Shown in pieces: positions 51,375 to 60,029 of a stretch of 64,000 bases of DNA. The notes under the pieces were generated by a model. It searched no databases and was not told the origin of the DNA. It was given only the letters and a program-made list of their open reading frames with translations. Positions within the stretch are counted from its first letter, which is position 1. Every line of letters begins with the position of its first letter. A program made the translations under genes and the position numbers. This DNA comes from Niastella koreensis GR20-10 (GTDB taxonomy: Bacteria; Bacteroidota; Bacteroidia; Chitinophagales; Chitinophagaceae): the NCBI RefSeq assembly GCF_000246855.1, contig NC_016609.1:1736001-1800000 (forward strand), written 5' to 3'.

Positions 51375-53252
51375 ATGAGTTCCCTAAATCCCGTTTACAT
51401 TACGGCTGCCGGCGCCTATTTGCCCGGCGCGCCGGTTTCAAATGATGAAGTTGAAGAATACCTTGGCTACCTGTTTGGCAAACCTTCCCGCACCAAACAA
51501 AGAATGCTCAAACAGAATGGAATAACCTCCCGCCACTACGCCATCGATAAAAATCAGCAAACTACCCATACCGTAAGTGGCATGACGGCTGCGGCCATTC
51601 AAAATTGTTTACAAAAGGCTGGCGTTGCAAAGAAAGAGATTGAATTTTTATCGGCTGCAACCACGCAGGGCGATCTGCCCGTGCCTGGGTTTGCCAGTAT
51701 GGTGCACGCCGATGCGCAACTGGAGCAGTGTGAAATTGCCAGTCATCAAAGCGTATGTGCGGCGGGGATGATGGCTATTAAAAATGCCTGGCTGCATATG
51801 AGGACCGGCGAGGCAGATAAAGCAATCGCCTGTGCCGGTGAATTGCCCAGCCGCATGTTCAAAGCGCAGCGTTTTGAGCACCAGGCAATGGTTAAGGAAA
51901 AGAACCAGCTGGACCTGGAAACAGATTTCCTTCGCTGGATGTTGTCTGACGGGGCAGGGGCGTTGTTGTTGGAAAACCAGCCTGCGCGTAACCAATTTAG
52001 TTTACAAATTGATTGGATAGATCTGCGCTCGCATGCGCATTTGTACGATGTGTGCATGTACGCGGGAAAGAATAAAAATAATGGGAAAGATAGCTGGATA
52101 GATTATAATTCTTTCAGCGAGGCCGATAATGATGCAGCCATCAACCTGAAACAGGACTTGAAAATAGTTCACAACATTGTACACCTGGGTGTTCAGCACT
52201 TCTTTAATTTAATCGATGAAGGACGCATCAACCCCAATCAGCTGGATTGGTTGCTGTGTCACTATTCTTCTGAATACTTCCGGCCACAGATCGTTGACCT
52301 GATGCAAAAAGGCGGCTGTAACATTCCGCCCGAAAAATGGTTTACCAACCTGCATACAAGAGGCAACACGGGCGCCGCTTCTATTTTCCTGATGCTGGAA
52401 GAATTGTTGTATTCAGGCAAGCTAAAGGCCGGACAAAAACTCCTGTGCATGGTGCCGGAGAGTGGCCGTTTCATTACTTCTTTTATGCAGTTAACCGTTG
52501 TAGCGCCCGCATCGGCTGCTCCTGCGCTTTCCATTCATGCCGATGATGCTATCGAAGCGCCGGTGATTCGTACCAACGGCATGCCGGTACAGGAATGGCT
52601 GGTAAGACAACTCACTTCTGTTTGGGTTGATTTTGAATCATCGTTGCGCCAGGTGCCTGTTGTACAAAAGATCTACAACGGTTCGCTTAGTATGGAAGAT
52701 TACAAATTATTACTGGTGAACCTGCGGCAACAGGTTATTGACGGTTCTCAATGGATTGCCCGCGCTGCCTCTAATATTACGATTGAATATTTTGATATCC
52801 GCTCTGCTTTTATCACGCATTCGCGCGATGAGCACCGCGACTACCAGATCCTGGAAAAGAATTATCTTGCCTGTGGCGGTACTTATGAAGAACTACGCCA
52901 GGGCGAAAAGAATATCGGCAGTGAAGCTTTGAGCGCCTTTATGTTTCATAAGGCGAGTCAGCCCAACCCGTTTGATCTGCTTGGGGGGATGTTTATAGTA
53001 GAAGGTTTGGGCAACAGGCTGGCTGGTAAATGGGGCCGCGCCATTCAGGAACAATTGCAATTACAGGATGACCAGGTTTCGTTCTTTATTTATCACGAAA
53101 CAAGCGACGCCAACGATAACCATTTTGAACGTTTTGAAAAGGCCATCCAGTCTGACCTGTTACAGGAAGCCATAGCCGCCAGGATTGTTAAAACAGCAAA
53201 AATAACCGCCCGCCTGTATGCCATGCAGTTGCAGGAACTGGGCAATTATTAA
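51375..53252 (+). CDS. Ketoacyl synthase III fused to a haem-oxygenase-like (HDO) domain
   Basis: 625 residues. Residues 1-375 are a KAS III (FabH/OleA-like) domain with catalytic Cys in HQSVCAAG (C128), His in LCHYSSE (H296) and Asn in RGNTGAAS (N331). After a linker (about 380-400), residues 405-620 are helical and resemble the haem-oxygenase/TenA-like di-iron oxidase fold: THSRDEHRDY (H482, E486, H487), FIVEGLG (E543) and YHETSDANDNHF (H574, D578, H583). Known HDO enzymes include UndA, which turns fatty acids into alkenes, but that function is not shown here. It is followed 11 bp later by an unknown gene. Confidence 0.8.
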   Translation: MSSLNPVYITAAGAYLPGAPVSNDEVEEYLGYLFGKPSRTKQRMLKQNGITSRHYAIDKNQQTTHTVSGMTAAAIQNCLQKAGVAKKEIEFLSAATTQGDLPVPGFASMVHADAQLEQCEIASHQSVCAAGMMAIKNAWLHMRTGEADKAIACAGELPSRMFKAQRFEHQAMVKEKNQLDLETDFLRWMLSDGAGALLLENQPARNQFSLQIDWIDLRSHAHLYDVCMYAGKNKNNGKDSWIDYNSFSEADNDAAINLKQDLKIVHNIVHLGVQHFFNLIDEGRINPNQLDWLLCHYSSEYFRPQIVDLMQKGGCNIPPEKWFTNLHTRGNTGAASIFLMLEELLYSGKLKAGQKLLCMVPESGRFITSFMQLTVVAPASAAPALSIHADDAIEAPVIRTNGMPVQEWLVRQLTSVWVDFESSLRQVPVVQKIYNGSLSMEDYKLLLVNLRQQVIDGSQWIARAASNITIEYFDIRSAFITHSRDEHRDYQILEKNYLACGGTYEELRQGEKNIGSEALSAFMFHKASQPNPFDLLGGMFIVEGLGNRLAGKWGRAIQEQLQLQDDQVSFFIYHETSDANDNHFERFEKAIQSDLLQEAIAARIVKTAKITARLYAMQLQELGNY

Positions 53253-53263
53253 AACCAATTTCT

Positions 53264-54163
53264 ATGCTACATAAACGCGAATACTTTGAGCAACTGGAAA
53301 ACAATCCCAGGGACCCGAGTCACTGGCATGCCCTGTTCCTCGATAAAAGCATTCCGTTCAGTCCCGATGCCAAAGCGGCCTTCCTGTACGATAGCAGCCG
53401 CAAAACCAAACAGTTCCTGTATCCATTTGTACGGGTGTTTGCCAGGCTGGGCATTATGTTATTGCAAATCTTCAAGGCCATCGTGCCCAATTTGATCAAT
53501 GCACCGAAGATGTTGCACCGGAGCCTGTACTTCGGGATGAAATATTTTATTTCCCCGGAAGCCAATTACCTGATTCTTCGCCATTTTGTATTGGGTTCAG
53601 AAGTGTTGCGGTTTATAAAAGACAACGTGCAGAACATCGATGATATTCCCATGCACCCGTTAAAACCCATGGACCTGAACGCAGTGAAGGATAACCTGTT
53701 CCTGCAGCATGACCTGAATTTGTACAATTTCATTATCAATCTGAATAATGCTATGGCTAAAAAAGGGGTATCCATTCAAAAAGTGGATCAACCCAATTAT
53801 AACGCCATTACCGTTGATGACAATTTTCCCTTTGCACCTTTCCGTGACAAATGGACCAACTGTCTTGACCTGGCCAATGCCATCGAAATCTTCACCCCGG
53901 TATATCAGTTTTTTTTAACAGATAATGATTTCTGGCGTGCTTCCAACTCGCTGCAATTGGATGAAGTGATTGGTTTATACGCTGCTACTATCCTGGATTG
54001 CCCCGAGAAACTGGTAGCGTTGAACAACAAACATCCTATGGTGCCTTTGCCTACTACTTCTGCCGCATTCCGGCTCACGTTGCATGGATTGAGTACAGAA
54101 GTGTTACATGCGTTGCTGGTGCAGCAAAAGCGGGCGGCGGAAAAGGCGGTTGTGACGCTTTAA
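53264..54163 (+). CDS. Unrecognised partner of the ketosynthase-HDO fusion
   Basis: 299 residues. Mostly helical, with an amphipathic or weakly hydrophobic segment (about 48-80: FLYPFVRVFARLGIMLLQIFKAIVPNLI) and conserved-looking His (HALFLDKSIPFSP, LQHDLNLYNFIINLNN). No signal peptide and no domain recognised. The 11-bp gap behind the fusion gene, on the same strand, indicates co-translation. It may supply or accept the substrate or modify the product. Confidence 0.75.
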   Translation: MLHKREYFEQLENNPRDPSHWHALFLDKSIPFSPDAKAAFLYDSSRKTKQFLYPFVRVFARLGIMLLQIFKAIVPNLINAPKMLHRSLYFGMKYFISPEANYLILRHFVLGSEVLRFIKDNVQNIDDIPMHPLKPMDLNAVKDNLFLQHDLNLYNFIINLNNAMAKKGVSIQKVDQPNYNAITVDDNFPFAPFRDKWTNCLDLANAIEIFTPVYQFFLTDNDFWRASNSLQLDEVIGLYAATILDCPEKLVALNNKHPMVPLPTTSAAFRLTLHGLSTEVLHALLVQQKRAAEKAVVTL

Positions 54164-54272
54164 CATAAAACTTTCCTAATATCCGGAAGACCGGTTTGCT
54201 TTAACATTCCTGATGCAGGAATTGCTGATAATTTAGTAGTGCACTTACTATTTTATCATTAAACCTGCTCAC

Positions 54273-55025
54273 ATGAATAAGTTAATTTTACTCTTTATTT
54301 TTCTTGCATCTGACTCTTATGGCTACAGCCAGTTAACTGCACGGCAAACCCGCGATACTTCCTGGTACGTGGTACTAAAAGACAGCACCGTATTATACAG
54401 TAAAAAATTGTGGGTCAGGTACTCTGATAAGGAGGGCGACTACCTGTTGCTCGATTACAATAAAAAGATTCCCATGACTGAGGTGGCGCGGTATAGAAAC
54501 AGTACCGGTGACTACATCAGGATGAAAGGCCCGGTGGAAACCTATCGTATTGAGAAGGGGGGACCACGCCTGTTCGTTTATTCCCGGGAGTTTACATTTT
54601 CCGACACTGCCGGCTTTCATCGTGGTAATGACTTTTTTATCAGAAAAGGCCCTGATGGTGATATGCGGGAAATGAATTATAAGAACCTGAAAGATGCCCT
54701 GGCAGGCAATGCCGCCAGTATGCGGCAATTACAAGCCGCCCGGTCAACATTGGTAACGGGTGGTATAATTGGTGCTACCGGTTTGTTGTTAACTGTGATA
54801 GGAGGTGTACAATTGTTTAGGCAGGATCGCGGGCATACTTTACCTCCACCGCCATCGCTGCGGGACCTGCAGGCTGGCCGCCTGCCAACTCAACCAGCCC
54901 TGCCGCCCAAAAAACCGGTACCCGCGCTGGCAATTGCCGGTCCGGTAATTATGATTGGCGCCATGGTTTACCTGTTTACGGCTCCCGGCCATATAAACAA
55001 GGCTATCAATATTTATAATCAGTAA
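54273..55025 (+). CDS. Secreted/membrane protein of unknown function
   Basis: 250 residues. A signal peptide ends near SYGYSQ. A beta-rich extracytoplasmic part (30-140) is followed by two hydrophobic segments (about 162-183: VTGGIIGATGLLLTVIGGVQLF, and 218-237) joined by a Pro-rich linker. No family recognised. It lies 109 bp behind the unrecognised 299-residue gene and may belong to the same unit, but the gap allows a separate promoter. Confidence 0.72.
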   Translation: MNKLILLFIFLASDSYGYSQLTARQTRDTSWYVVLKDSTVLYSKKLWVRYSDKEGDYLLLDYNKKIPMTEVARYRNSTGDYIRMKGPVETYRIEKGGPRLFVYSREFTFSDTAGFHRGNDFFIRKGPDGDMREMNYKNLKDALAGNAASMRQLQAARSTLVTGGIIGATGLLLTVIGGVQLFRQDRGHTLPPPPSLRDLQAGRLPTQPALPPKKPVPALAIAGPVIMIGAMVYLFTAPGHINKAINIYNQ

Positions 55026-55028
55026 TAC

Positions 55029-55138
55029 GCTGAACGCTTAAGGCTTAACGCCTACTCGCGCCCTTAGGAGTGTATGACAATTGGCAGGCAGGCTCAAAAT
55101 GCGGGAAGCAGCCTTAAGCCTTAAGCCTTTAGCGTTTA
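55029..55138. repeat. Intergenic inverted repeats (GCTTAAGGCTTAACGC type)
   Basis: CGCTGAACGCTTAAGGCTTAACGCC (55029 onward) is matched by inverted copies AGCCTTAAGCCTTAAGCC and TTTAGCGTTTAGCC near 55109-55140, which run into the 3' end of the rlpA-like gene. They could form a large hairpin or terminator for the two convergent genes. Confidence 0.5.
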
Positions 55139-55500
55139 GCCTTCTTATAGCTGATCTTCACATTCGCTACACCCGCATCGACCATACCCAGTTTGTTCGC
55201 TGCCTTTTTTGAAACGTCGATGATACGGCCGGCGGCAAAAGGCCCGCGGTCATTAACAGTAACAGTTACAGAACGGCCATTGGCTATGTTGGTTACTTTT
55301 ACTTTTGTACCGAAAGGAAGCGTGCGATGGGCCGCGGTCATTTTACGCTGGTCGAATTTTTCACCGCTGGCGGTGGGGCGGCCTTCAAATTTGTCGGCAT
55401 AATAAGAACCCCTGCCTGTTTCGGTTATTTTATGGGCACAGGAAGATAAAAAGAGTAAAATAGTGGCGGCAAATACTAAATGGCGGATGTCCATTTTCAT
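55129..55500 (-). CDS. rlpA: RlpA-type septal-ring lipoprotein (lytic transglycosylase fold)
   Basis: 123 residues from the ATG at 55500 (MKMDIRHLVF...LFLSSC); an in-frame ATG ten codons earlier is less likely because it delays the lipoprotein signal. Lipid-attached Cys C21. The double-psi beta-barrel has GRGSYYADKFEGRPTASGEKFD, MTAAHRTLPFGTKVKV, VTVNDRGPF and IIDVSKKAANKLGM, with the catalytic Asp in NDRGPF. RlpA-like enzymes cut denuded peptidoglycan strands at the septum. The SPOR domain of the E. coli protein is absent. Confidence 0.9.
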   Translation of the reverse strand: MKMDIRHLVFAATILLFLSSCAHKITETGRGSYYADKFEGRPTASGEKFDQRKMTAAHRTLPFGTKVKVTNIANGRSVTVTVNDRGPFAAGRIIDVSKKAANKLGMVDAGVANVKISYKKAKR

Positions 55501-55600
55501 TGGATGAATTTTAACAGAAATTGCAAACATACGTATAATTAACGCATAATGAGCGAGTTAGCTCAATATGTGCGGGTTTTACATTGTCGTAAATAATGGT

Positions 55601-55608
55601 TACCTTTG
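55601..55608 (+). promoter_or_regulatory. Promoter -7 element (TACCTTTG)
   Basis: Matches TAnnTTTG. About 115 bp upstream of the small conserved protein gene; transcription would include the perfect hairpin at 55684. Confidence 0.55.
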
Positions 55609-55683
55609 CATCACTTATATTTCCATCCTGCACCTATCTTGATTGAATTCTTATTCAAAATCTGTGAAGGTAAGAGCGTAAGC

Positions 55684-55710
55684 ATGAAAAGTGTATTCAA
55701 CACTTTTCAT
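55684..55710 (+). promoter_or_regulatory. Perfect leader hairpin
   Basis: ATGAAAAGTG (55684-55693)-TATTCAA-CACTTTTCAT (55701-55710): 10-bp stem with 7-nt loop, 15 bp before the ATG at 55726. It could control translation of the following gene, or end transcription weakly. Confidence 0.6.
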
Positions 55711-55725
55711 TCAAATATTTTAAAT

Positions 55726-55977
55726 ATGACCACCGAACAAATTGAAAAATTCCTCGAAAAGAACGCTATTCATGAAACCCCTGTGAAAGTAAGCTTTAAA
55801 ACGAGAAAACCAGTTGTTGGTATCTTTATTACTAAAGGTGATTACAGTGATCTGAAATCGAAAAACTTCTGGCGTATTGTAGGCGAATCGAACCTGGAAA
55901 GCTATAGCAAATCGAAAGACATGAATCTTGCCCGGATCTTCAGTGGTTCAGAAATGACAAAGTTGTCAATACTTTAA
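55726..55977 (+). CDS. Small conserved protein, unknown function
   Basis: 83 residues from the ATG at 55726 (MTTEQIEKFLEKNAIHETPVK); the frame opens further upstream, but that part includes the hairpin and is not protein-like. Contains KSKNFWRIVGESNLESYSKSKDMNLARIFSG, a pattern I recall as conserved in Chitinophagaceae without assigned function. Cytoplasmic. The FabH-type gene follows 18 bp later, so the two are co-transcribed. Confidence 0.72.
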   Translation: MTTEQIEKFLEKNAIHETPVKVSFKTRKPVVGIFITKGDYSDLKSKNFWRIVGESNLESYSKSKDMNLARIFSGSEMTKLSIL

Positions 55978-55995
55978 AAGGAGGTATTTGTAAAT

Positions 55996-57069
55996 ATGTC
56001 AAGTGCTCTTATTACCGGAACCGGGTGTTATATTCCTCCTGTTATTAAAAAAAATAGCGATTTCGTTCCGGGGAAGTTCTACACTGAAAACAACCTTCCC
56101 ATCAACGTACCGATGGTGGACGTAATTGAAAAGTTCCGTGCAATCACCGGTATCAGGGAAAGACGATATGCGCCCGATGAAATGAGCGCCTCGCACATGG
56201 CAGCGCAGGCTGCACAAGCAGCAATAGCTGATGCCGGCATCGATCAGGAACAGATCGATCAGATCATTGTAGCGCATAATTATGGAGATATTCAGCCCAA
56301 CTCCGTACAATCAGATACCGTTCCCTCACTGGCTTCCCGGGTTAAAAACCTGTTGGGAATCCGTAATCCATTCTGTGTTCCTTATGATATTTTGTTTGGT
56401 TGCCCCGGCTGGCTGCAGGGCGTAATTCAGGCATATTCATTTATACAGGCTGGTATGGCCAAAACCTGTCTGGTGATTGGTACGGAAACCTTATCCAGGG
56501 TAGTGGATGTGCATGACAGGGATAGTATGATCTTTTCGGATGGCGCGGGGGCCTGTATTATTGAGCGCAAAGAGGCCCCTGTTTCAGGTGGTGTATTGGG
56601 TACCTGTACCCGGTCGGACACTATGGACGAAGTGAATTTTATTCATTTTGGAGCTTCCTATGCGCCTGAAACCCGGTCCAATACCTGCTTTATAAAAATG
56701 AGGGGCCGGAAGGTGTATGAATATGCTATCAGGCACGTGCCCACTGCAATGAAACAATGTATCGATCAAAGCGGTGTATCCATTAAAGACATAAAAAAAA
56801 TATTCATCCACCAGGCCAATGAAAAAATGGATGAGGCCATAGTGAAAGCATTGTACGGATTGTATGGGGTAGAAGAGGTGCCTGAATTTATTATGCCCAT
56901 GTGTATTCAATGGTTAGGCAACAGTTCGGTAGCCACCATCCCCACTTTGTACGACCTGGTGCGGAAAGAAAAGATCCAGGACCAGCATTTGAATCCTGGC
57001 GATGTAATCCTGTTTGCATCTGTAGGCGCTGGTATGAATATCAATGCCGTTTGTTACAAATATGTATAA
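55996..57069 (+). CDS. 3-oxoacyl-ACP synthase III (FabH-type)
   Basis: 357 residues. Catalytic Cys in LFGCPGWLQG (C136), His in IHQANEKM (H272) and Asn in LGNSSVAT (N309). It condenses an acyl-CoA primer with malonyl-ACP in fatty-acid or natural-product synthesis. AAGGAGG at 55978-55984, 12 bp before the ATG, is a strong Shine-Dalgarno sequence, rare in this phylum, which suggests high expression. Second KAS III in the window, but separate from the fusion gene at 51375. Confidence 0.93.
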   Translation: MSSALITGTGCYIPPVIKKNSDFVPGKFYTENNLPINVPMVDVIEKFRAITGIRERRYAPDEMSASHMAAQAAQAAIADAGIDQEQIDQIIVAHNYGDIQPNSVQSDTVPSLASRVKNLLGIRNPFCVPYDILFGCPGWLQGVIQAYSFIQAGMAKTCLVIGTETLSRVVDVHDRDSMIFSDGAGACIIERKEAPVSGGVLGTCTRSDTMDEVNFIHFGASYAPETRSNTCFIKMRGRKVYEYAIRHVPTAMKQCIDQSGVSIKDIKKIFIHQANEKMDEAIVKALYGLYGVEEVPEFIMPMCIQWLGNSSVATIPTLYDLVRKEKIQDQHLNPGDVILFASVGAGMNINAVCYKYV

Positions 57070-57231
57070 TGGACCGGATTAGGTATTACTTGGCCAGGTG
57101 AAATTATTGGATTATCTTTAATAGAATAGTAACAATTGAGACTAACAGTATCAAGTATTTGAAACGATCTTTGCATTCTTTTTTATACTTTTTGTTGTGG
57201 CTCGTAAATTTTCAACATTTTAATTTTTCGT

Positions 57232-57540
57232 ATGAATTTGTATGTTTCAAACCTGGGTTTTCAGGTAAATGACGATGACTTAGCAAAATTATTTTCTCAA
57301 TACGGTCAGGTTAGTTCTGCTAAAGTGATTATGGATAGAGAAACCGGCAGATCTCGCGGTTTCGGCTTTGTGGAAATGTCTTCAGATGAAGAAGCGAGAA
57401 AAGCTATCAAAGAACTGGAAGGAAAACCAGTTGAAGGAAGATCTTTATCTGTATCAGAAGCCAGACCAAAAAGCGACAACCGTAATTCATTCGGTGGTGG
57501 CGGTGGTCGTAGCTCTGGTGGCCGTAACAACAGATGGTAA
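57232..57540 (+). CDS. RRM-domain RNA-binding protein with Gly-rich tail
   Basis: 102 residues. RRM with RNP2 NLYVSNL and RNP1 RGFGFVEM; the last 20 residues are Gly/Ser/Arg/Asn-rich (GGGGGRSSGGRNN). This is the cold-inducible, glycine-rich RRM type found in Bacteroidota and cyanobacteria. It probably binds single-stranded RNA. Monocistronic with a strong terminator at 57561. Confidence 0.95.
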   Translation: MNLYVSNLGFQVNDDDLAKLFSQYGQVSSAKVIMDRETGRSRGFGFVEMSSDEEARKAIKELEGKPVEGRSLSVSEARPKSDNRNSFGGGGGRSSGGRNNRW

Positions 57541-57560
57541 CATCTTCAAAAGTCATTACA

Positions 57561-57597
57561 AGCCATTCCCGGCGATACTGCCGGGAGTGGCTTTTTT
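57561..57597 (+). terminator. Rho-independent terminator
   Basis: AGCCATTCCCGGC (57561-57573) pairs with GCCGGGAGTGGCT (57580-57592; one wobble), followed by a T run. Confidence 0.92.
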
Positions 57598-57628
57598 TAT
57601 AGCTACATTTGGCCTTTGATCCCTTTAC

Positions 57629-58213
57629 ATGAACAACGATCCCGCACTTCCTTTACTTCGTTTTCTACAATTGTTTAGAAGCGTAGCTGATACTGAACAG
57701 GCGCTCATCAGGGAACACCTGCAGGCGAGGGAGGTAAAAGCCGGTGAAGTGCTGCTGCATACGGGGGATAAGGCCCGGGAGTACTTTTTTATTGCCCGGG
57801 GAGTATTAAAGATCACCACCACCAATGAAAAAGGGAACTCCGTTACCCAGTTCTTTCTGAAAGAAAACCAGTTCTGTACTATCCTCAACAGTTTTCTAAA
57901 GAATGTGCCTGCACACGAAAGTATTGTGGCCGCCTGCGATACCGAATTGCTTGTTTTCTCCAAAAGCAAATTACTGGCGCTGTATAAGAAACTGCCCTGG
58001 CTCGCAGAATTGATAGGGAGTATTTCACAACAAACGCTGCTGGATAAAATACAACTCAGGAACGCCTATATGGGTGAAGACGCCACTACCCGTTACAAGA
58101 AATTTATAACCCGCCAGTCAGACGTAGCTTTACGCGTTCCCCTGAGCGATGTCGCGTCTTACTTAGGCATTACGCAGCAATCGTTAAGTCGCATCCGCAA
58201 AAACATCCGCTAG
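57629..58213 (+). CDS. Crp/Fnr-family regulator
   Basis: 194 residues. Cyclic-nucleotide-binding-like barrel at about 15-120 (GEVLLHTGDKAREYFFIARGVLKITTTN), dimer helix, and a C-terminal helix-turn-helix (RVPLSDVASYLGITQQSLSRIRKNI). It lacks the residues that bind cAMP in Crp, as usual in Bacteroidota. A palindrome lies 5 bp beyond its stop and just before the SDR gene, so it probably regulates that gene. Confidence 0.92.
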   Translation: MNNDPALPLLRFLQLFRSVADTEQALIREHLQAREVKAGEVLLHTGDKAREYFFIARGVLKITTTNEKGNSVTQFFLKENQFCTILNSFLKNVPAHESIVAACDTELLVFSKSKLLALYKKLPWLAELIGSISQQTLLDKIQLRNAYMGEDATTRYKKFITRQSDVALRVPLSDVASYLGITQQSLSRIRKNIR

Positions 58214-58217
58214 CATT

Positions 58218-58235
58218 ATTTACCATTTGGTAAAT
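58218..58235. promoter_or_regulatory. Candidate operator between the Crp-type and SDR genes
   Basis: ATTTACCA-TT-TGGTAAAT: perfect 8-bp arms with a 2-nt centre. It lies 50 bp upstream of the SDR start, where a Crp/Fnr-family protein would bind. Confidence 0.6.
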
Positions 58236-58284
58236 CCCACTCCCGCCGGTGTTGGGAACTTTGTATCCATAAAACAGTTAAACA

Positions 58285-59019
58285 ATGGATACAGCATCAC
58301 TAACATTAGCAGGTAAAGAAGTGGTTATTTTAGGGGGCAGTTCAGGACTGGGCCTTGCCACGGCCAAAGCTGCGGCCCATGCAGGCGCTTCGGTAATTAT
58401 CGTTTCAGGCAATCAACAGAATATTGATAAAGCATTAAAGGAACTGCCTGCCGGTAGCAAAGGCTATGCGATCGACTTGCGTAAGGAAGAAAACATCAAA
58501 GTTTTTTTTACCCAATGCAATGAGTTCGATCACCTGGTATATACGGCCGGGGAGAATCTCAGGTTGATCAACATAGATGAAATGGACATCAACAATGCCA
58601 AAGAGTTTTTTACGCTCCGGTTCTGGAGTGTACTGGCGGCTATCAAATACGGACGGCATAAGATCCGGAAAGGTGGTTCAATAGGATTAACCAGTGGTAT
58701 TGCCAGTCAGCGCCCGGGTGCAGGTTGGTCATTAGGGGCCAGCATTTGTGGCGCCATGGAAGCATTTGGACGCGCCATGGCGGTGGAGCTGGCGCCTATC
58801 CGGGTAAATGTGGTAATGCCCGGCGTAATAAAAACTAATTTATGGAACAGCATGAGCGAAGCTGATCGTAATGATCTGTATAACGGCGTTGGCAGTGCGT
58901 TACTGGTAAAGCGGGTAGGGGAAGCAGAGGAGATTGCGCAAACGTTTTTATTCCTGATGAAAAACCAATTTGCTAGCGGACAAACGTTTACTATCGATGG
59001 GGGTACGGTACTTGTATAA
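58285..59019 (+). CDS. SDR-fold oxidoreductase lacking the catalytic Tyr-Lys pair
   Basis: 244 residues. N-terminal GGSSGLGLATAKAA (TGxxxGxG variant), then VYTAGENL and SIGLTSGIAS (catalytic-Ser-like). The segment that should be YxxxK reads SLGASICGAM, with no Tyr and Cys where the Lys should be; the C-terminal VMPGVIKTNL and ASGQTFTIDGGT are normal. So it may bind a nucleotide but not reduce in the usual way, or use other residues. It follows the Crp-type gene and its palindrome. Confidence 0.85.
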   Translation: MDTASLTLAGKEVVILGGSSGLGLATAKAAAHAGASVIIVSGNQQNIDKALKELPAGSKGYAIDLRKEENIKVFFTQCNEFDHLVYTAGENLRLINIDEMDINNAKEFFTLRFWSVLAAIKYGRHKIRKGGSIGLTSGIASQRPGAGWSLGASICGAMEAFGRAMAVELAPIRVNVVMPGVIKTNLWNSMSEADRNDLYNGVGSALLVKRVGEAEEIAQTFLFLMKNQFASGQTFTIDGGTVLV

Positions 59020-59030
59020 TTACGACTTTT

Positions 59031-59070
59031 GCGACGCTGGTAATGTGTATCAGCGTCGCTATGTATTTTT
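59031..59070 (+). terminator. Rho-independent terminator
   Basis: GCGACGCTG (59031-59039) pairs with CAGCGTCGC (59051-59059), then TATGTATTTTT. Ends the SDR transcript. Confidence 0.85.
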
Positions 59071-59324
59071 CAAAAATAAATTTTGAAGAATGTTATTGCC
59101 TGCCTAAGTTTGATACTCCTCAGAAAATAATCGCTCCATTCTACTTTAACATGTATTGATGACGCGTCTGAGTCGCTTTATTTATACCATGTATATTTTA
59201 CATTCTTCCCTTTTTAAGATTTATTCCCAAACTGATAGGTAATTTTTTGAGCGCAGCTGTTTTACTATAGTGAAATGTGTCGCATGAGCAATACTTTACT
59301 AGTGAAACAATTAATAAGTAACCT
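59071..59324. other. Intergenic region upstream of the ECF sigma gene
   Basis: No credible gene or RNA. It should hold the promoter of the sigma/anti-sigma/receptor unit. I see no clear TAnnTTTG element and only a weak dyad (ATGTA...TACAT near 59190). Confidence 0.4.
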
Positions 59325-59924
59325 ATGGATGAAAATTTACTTATACAGAAATTCAATGAGGGAGATCCTAAGGCCTGGAGTGAATTAGTTAACCGGTTTC
59401 AACCCCGGATTTACTTTTTCTTAAAAAAATTTATCCAGGACGAATGGCAGGTAAGTGTGATCCGGGATGATGGGTTTATAAAGATTTGGGAGAAGCAACT
59501 AAAGTTTGACTCGATAAAAGAGTTGCAAGCCTTTCTTATTATAAAGGCCAAAAACGATACAATGAATTACCTTAAAAGTAACAGTTCATTGAGTAATAAC
59601 TTATTGGCCTATTCAATGTCTCATGGCAGCGAAAAAGACACTGAAGATAATATTGCTCTGGAATTAGAGCATGCCAATTTGTGGGCTGAAATTTTGCAGG
59701 AAATCGACAAGCAGCCTAAAAAAAGAAAAGAGGTATTTGAATTGTTTTACTTCGCCGAATTTGAAGCCAAAGATATTGCCAGGATGAAAAATATACACCT
59801 GAGCAAGGTGTATGATTACAAAAAAACTGTTGAGAATGAGTTAAAGAAGAAGTTTGGATCGGCTTTGAATAAGGTTATTTACTTATTATTTATAACGGCC
59901 TGTCTGCTGGAACAGATTATCTGA
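59325..59924 (+). CDS. ECF-type sigma-70 factor
   Basis: 199 residues. Region 2 (SELVNRFQPRIYFFLKKFIQDEWQVSVIRDDGFIKIWE) and region 4 (KKRKEVFELFYFAEFEAKDIARMKNIHLSKVYDYKKTVENELKKKF), joined by a short linker without sigma-1.1 or region 3. A hydrophobic tail (about 179-199) is typical of the Bacteroidota FecI-like group. First gene of a sigma-FecR-SusC unit that senses an outer-membrane substrate. Confidence 0.92.
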   Translation: MDENLLIQKFNEGDPKAWSELVNRFQPRIYFFLKKFIQDEWQVSVIRDDGFIKIWEKQLKFDSIKELQAFLIIKAKNDTMNYLKSNSSLSNNLLAYSMSHGSEKDTEDNIALELEHANLWAEILQEIDKQPKKRKEVFELFYFAEFEAKDIARMKNIHLSKVYDYKKTVENELKKKFGSALNKVIYLLFITACLLEQII

Positions 59925-60029
59925 ATTCTTGAAAAAAAGTTTCCCCGTTCACCGGTAAAAAAAGTAAAGAAATTGTTTTATTATAAAAGGCCTTCAAAAA
60001 AAATTAAACCACCTTATCAATAAACAGTT

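Noticed and set aside
51375-54163. Flexirubin/aryl-polyene/dialkylresorcinol cluster
   Set aside because: Only ketosynthases are present; no ACP, acyltransferase, ketoreductase, dehydratase or DarA-like gene is nearby.
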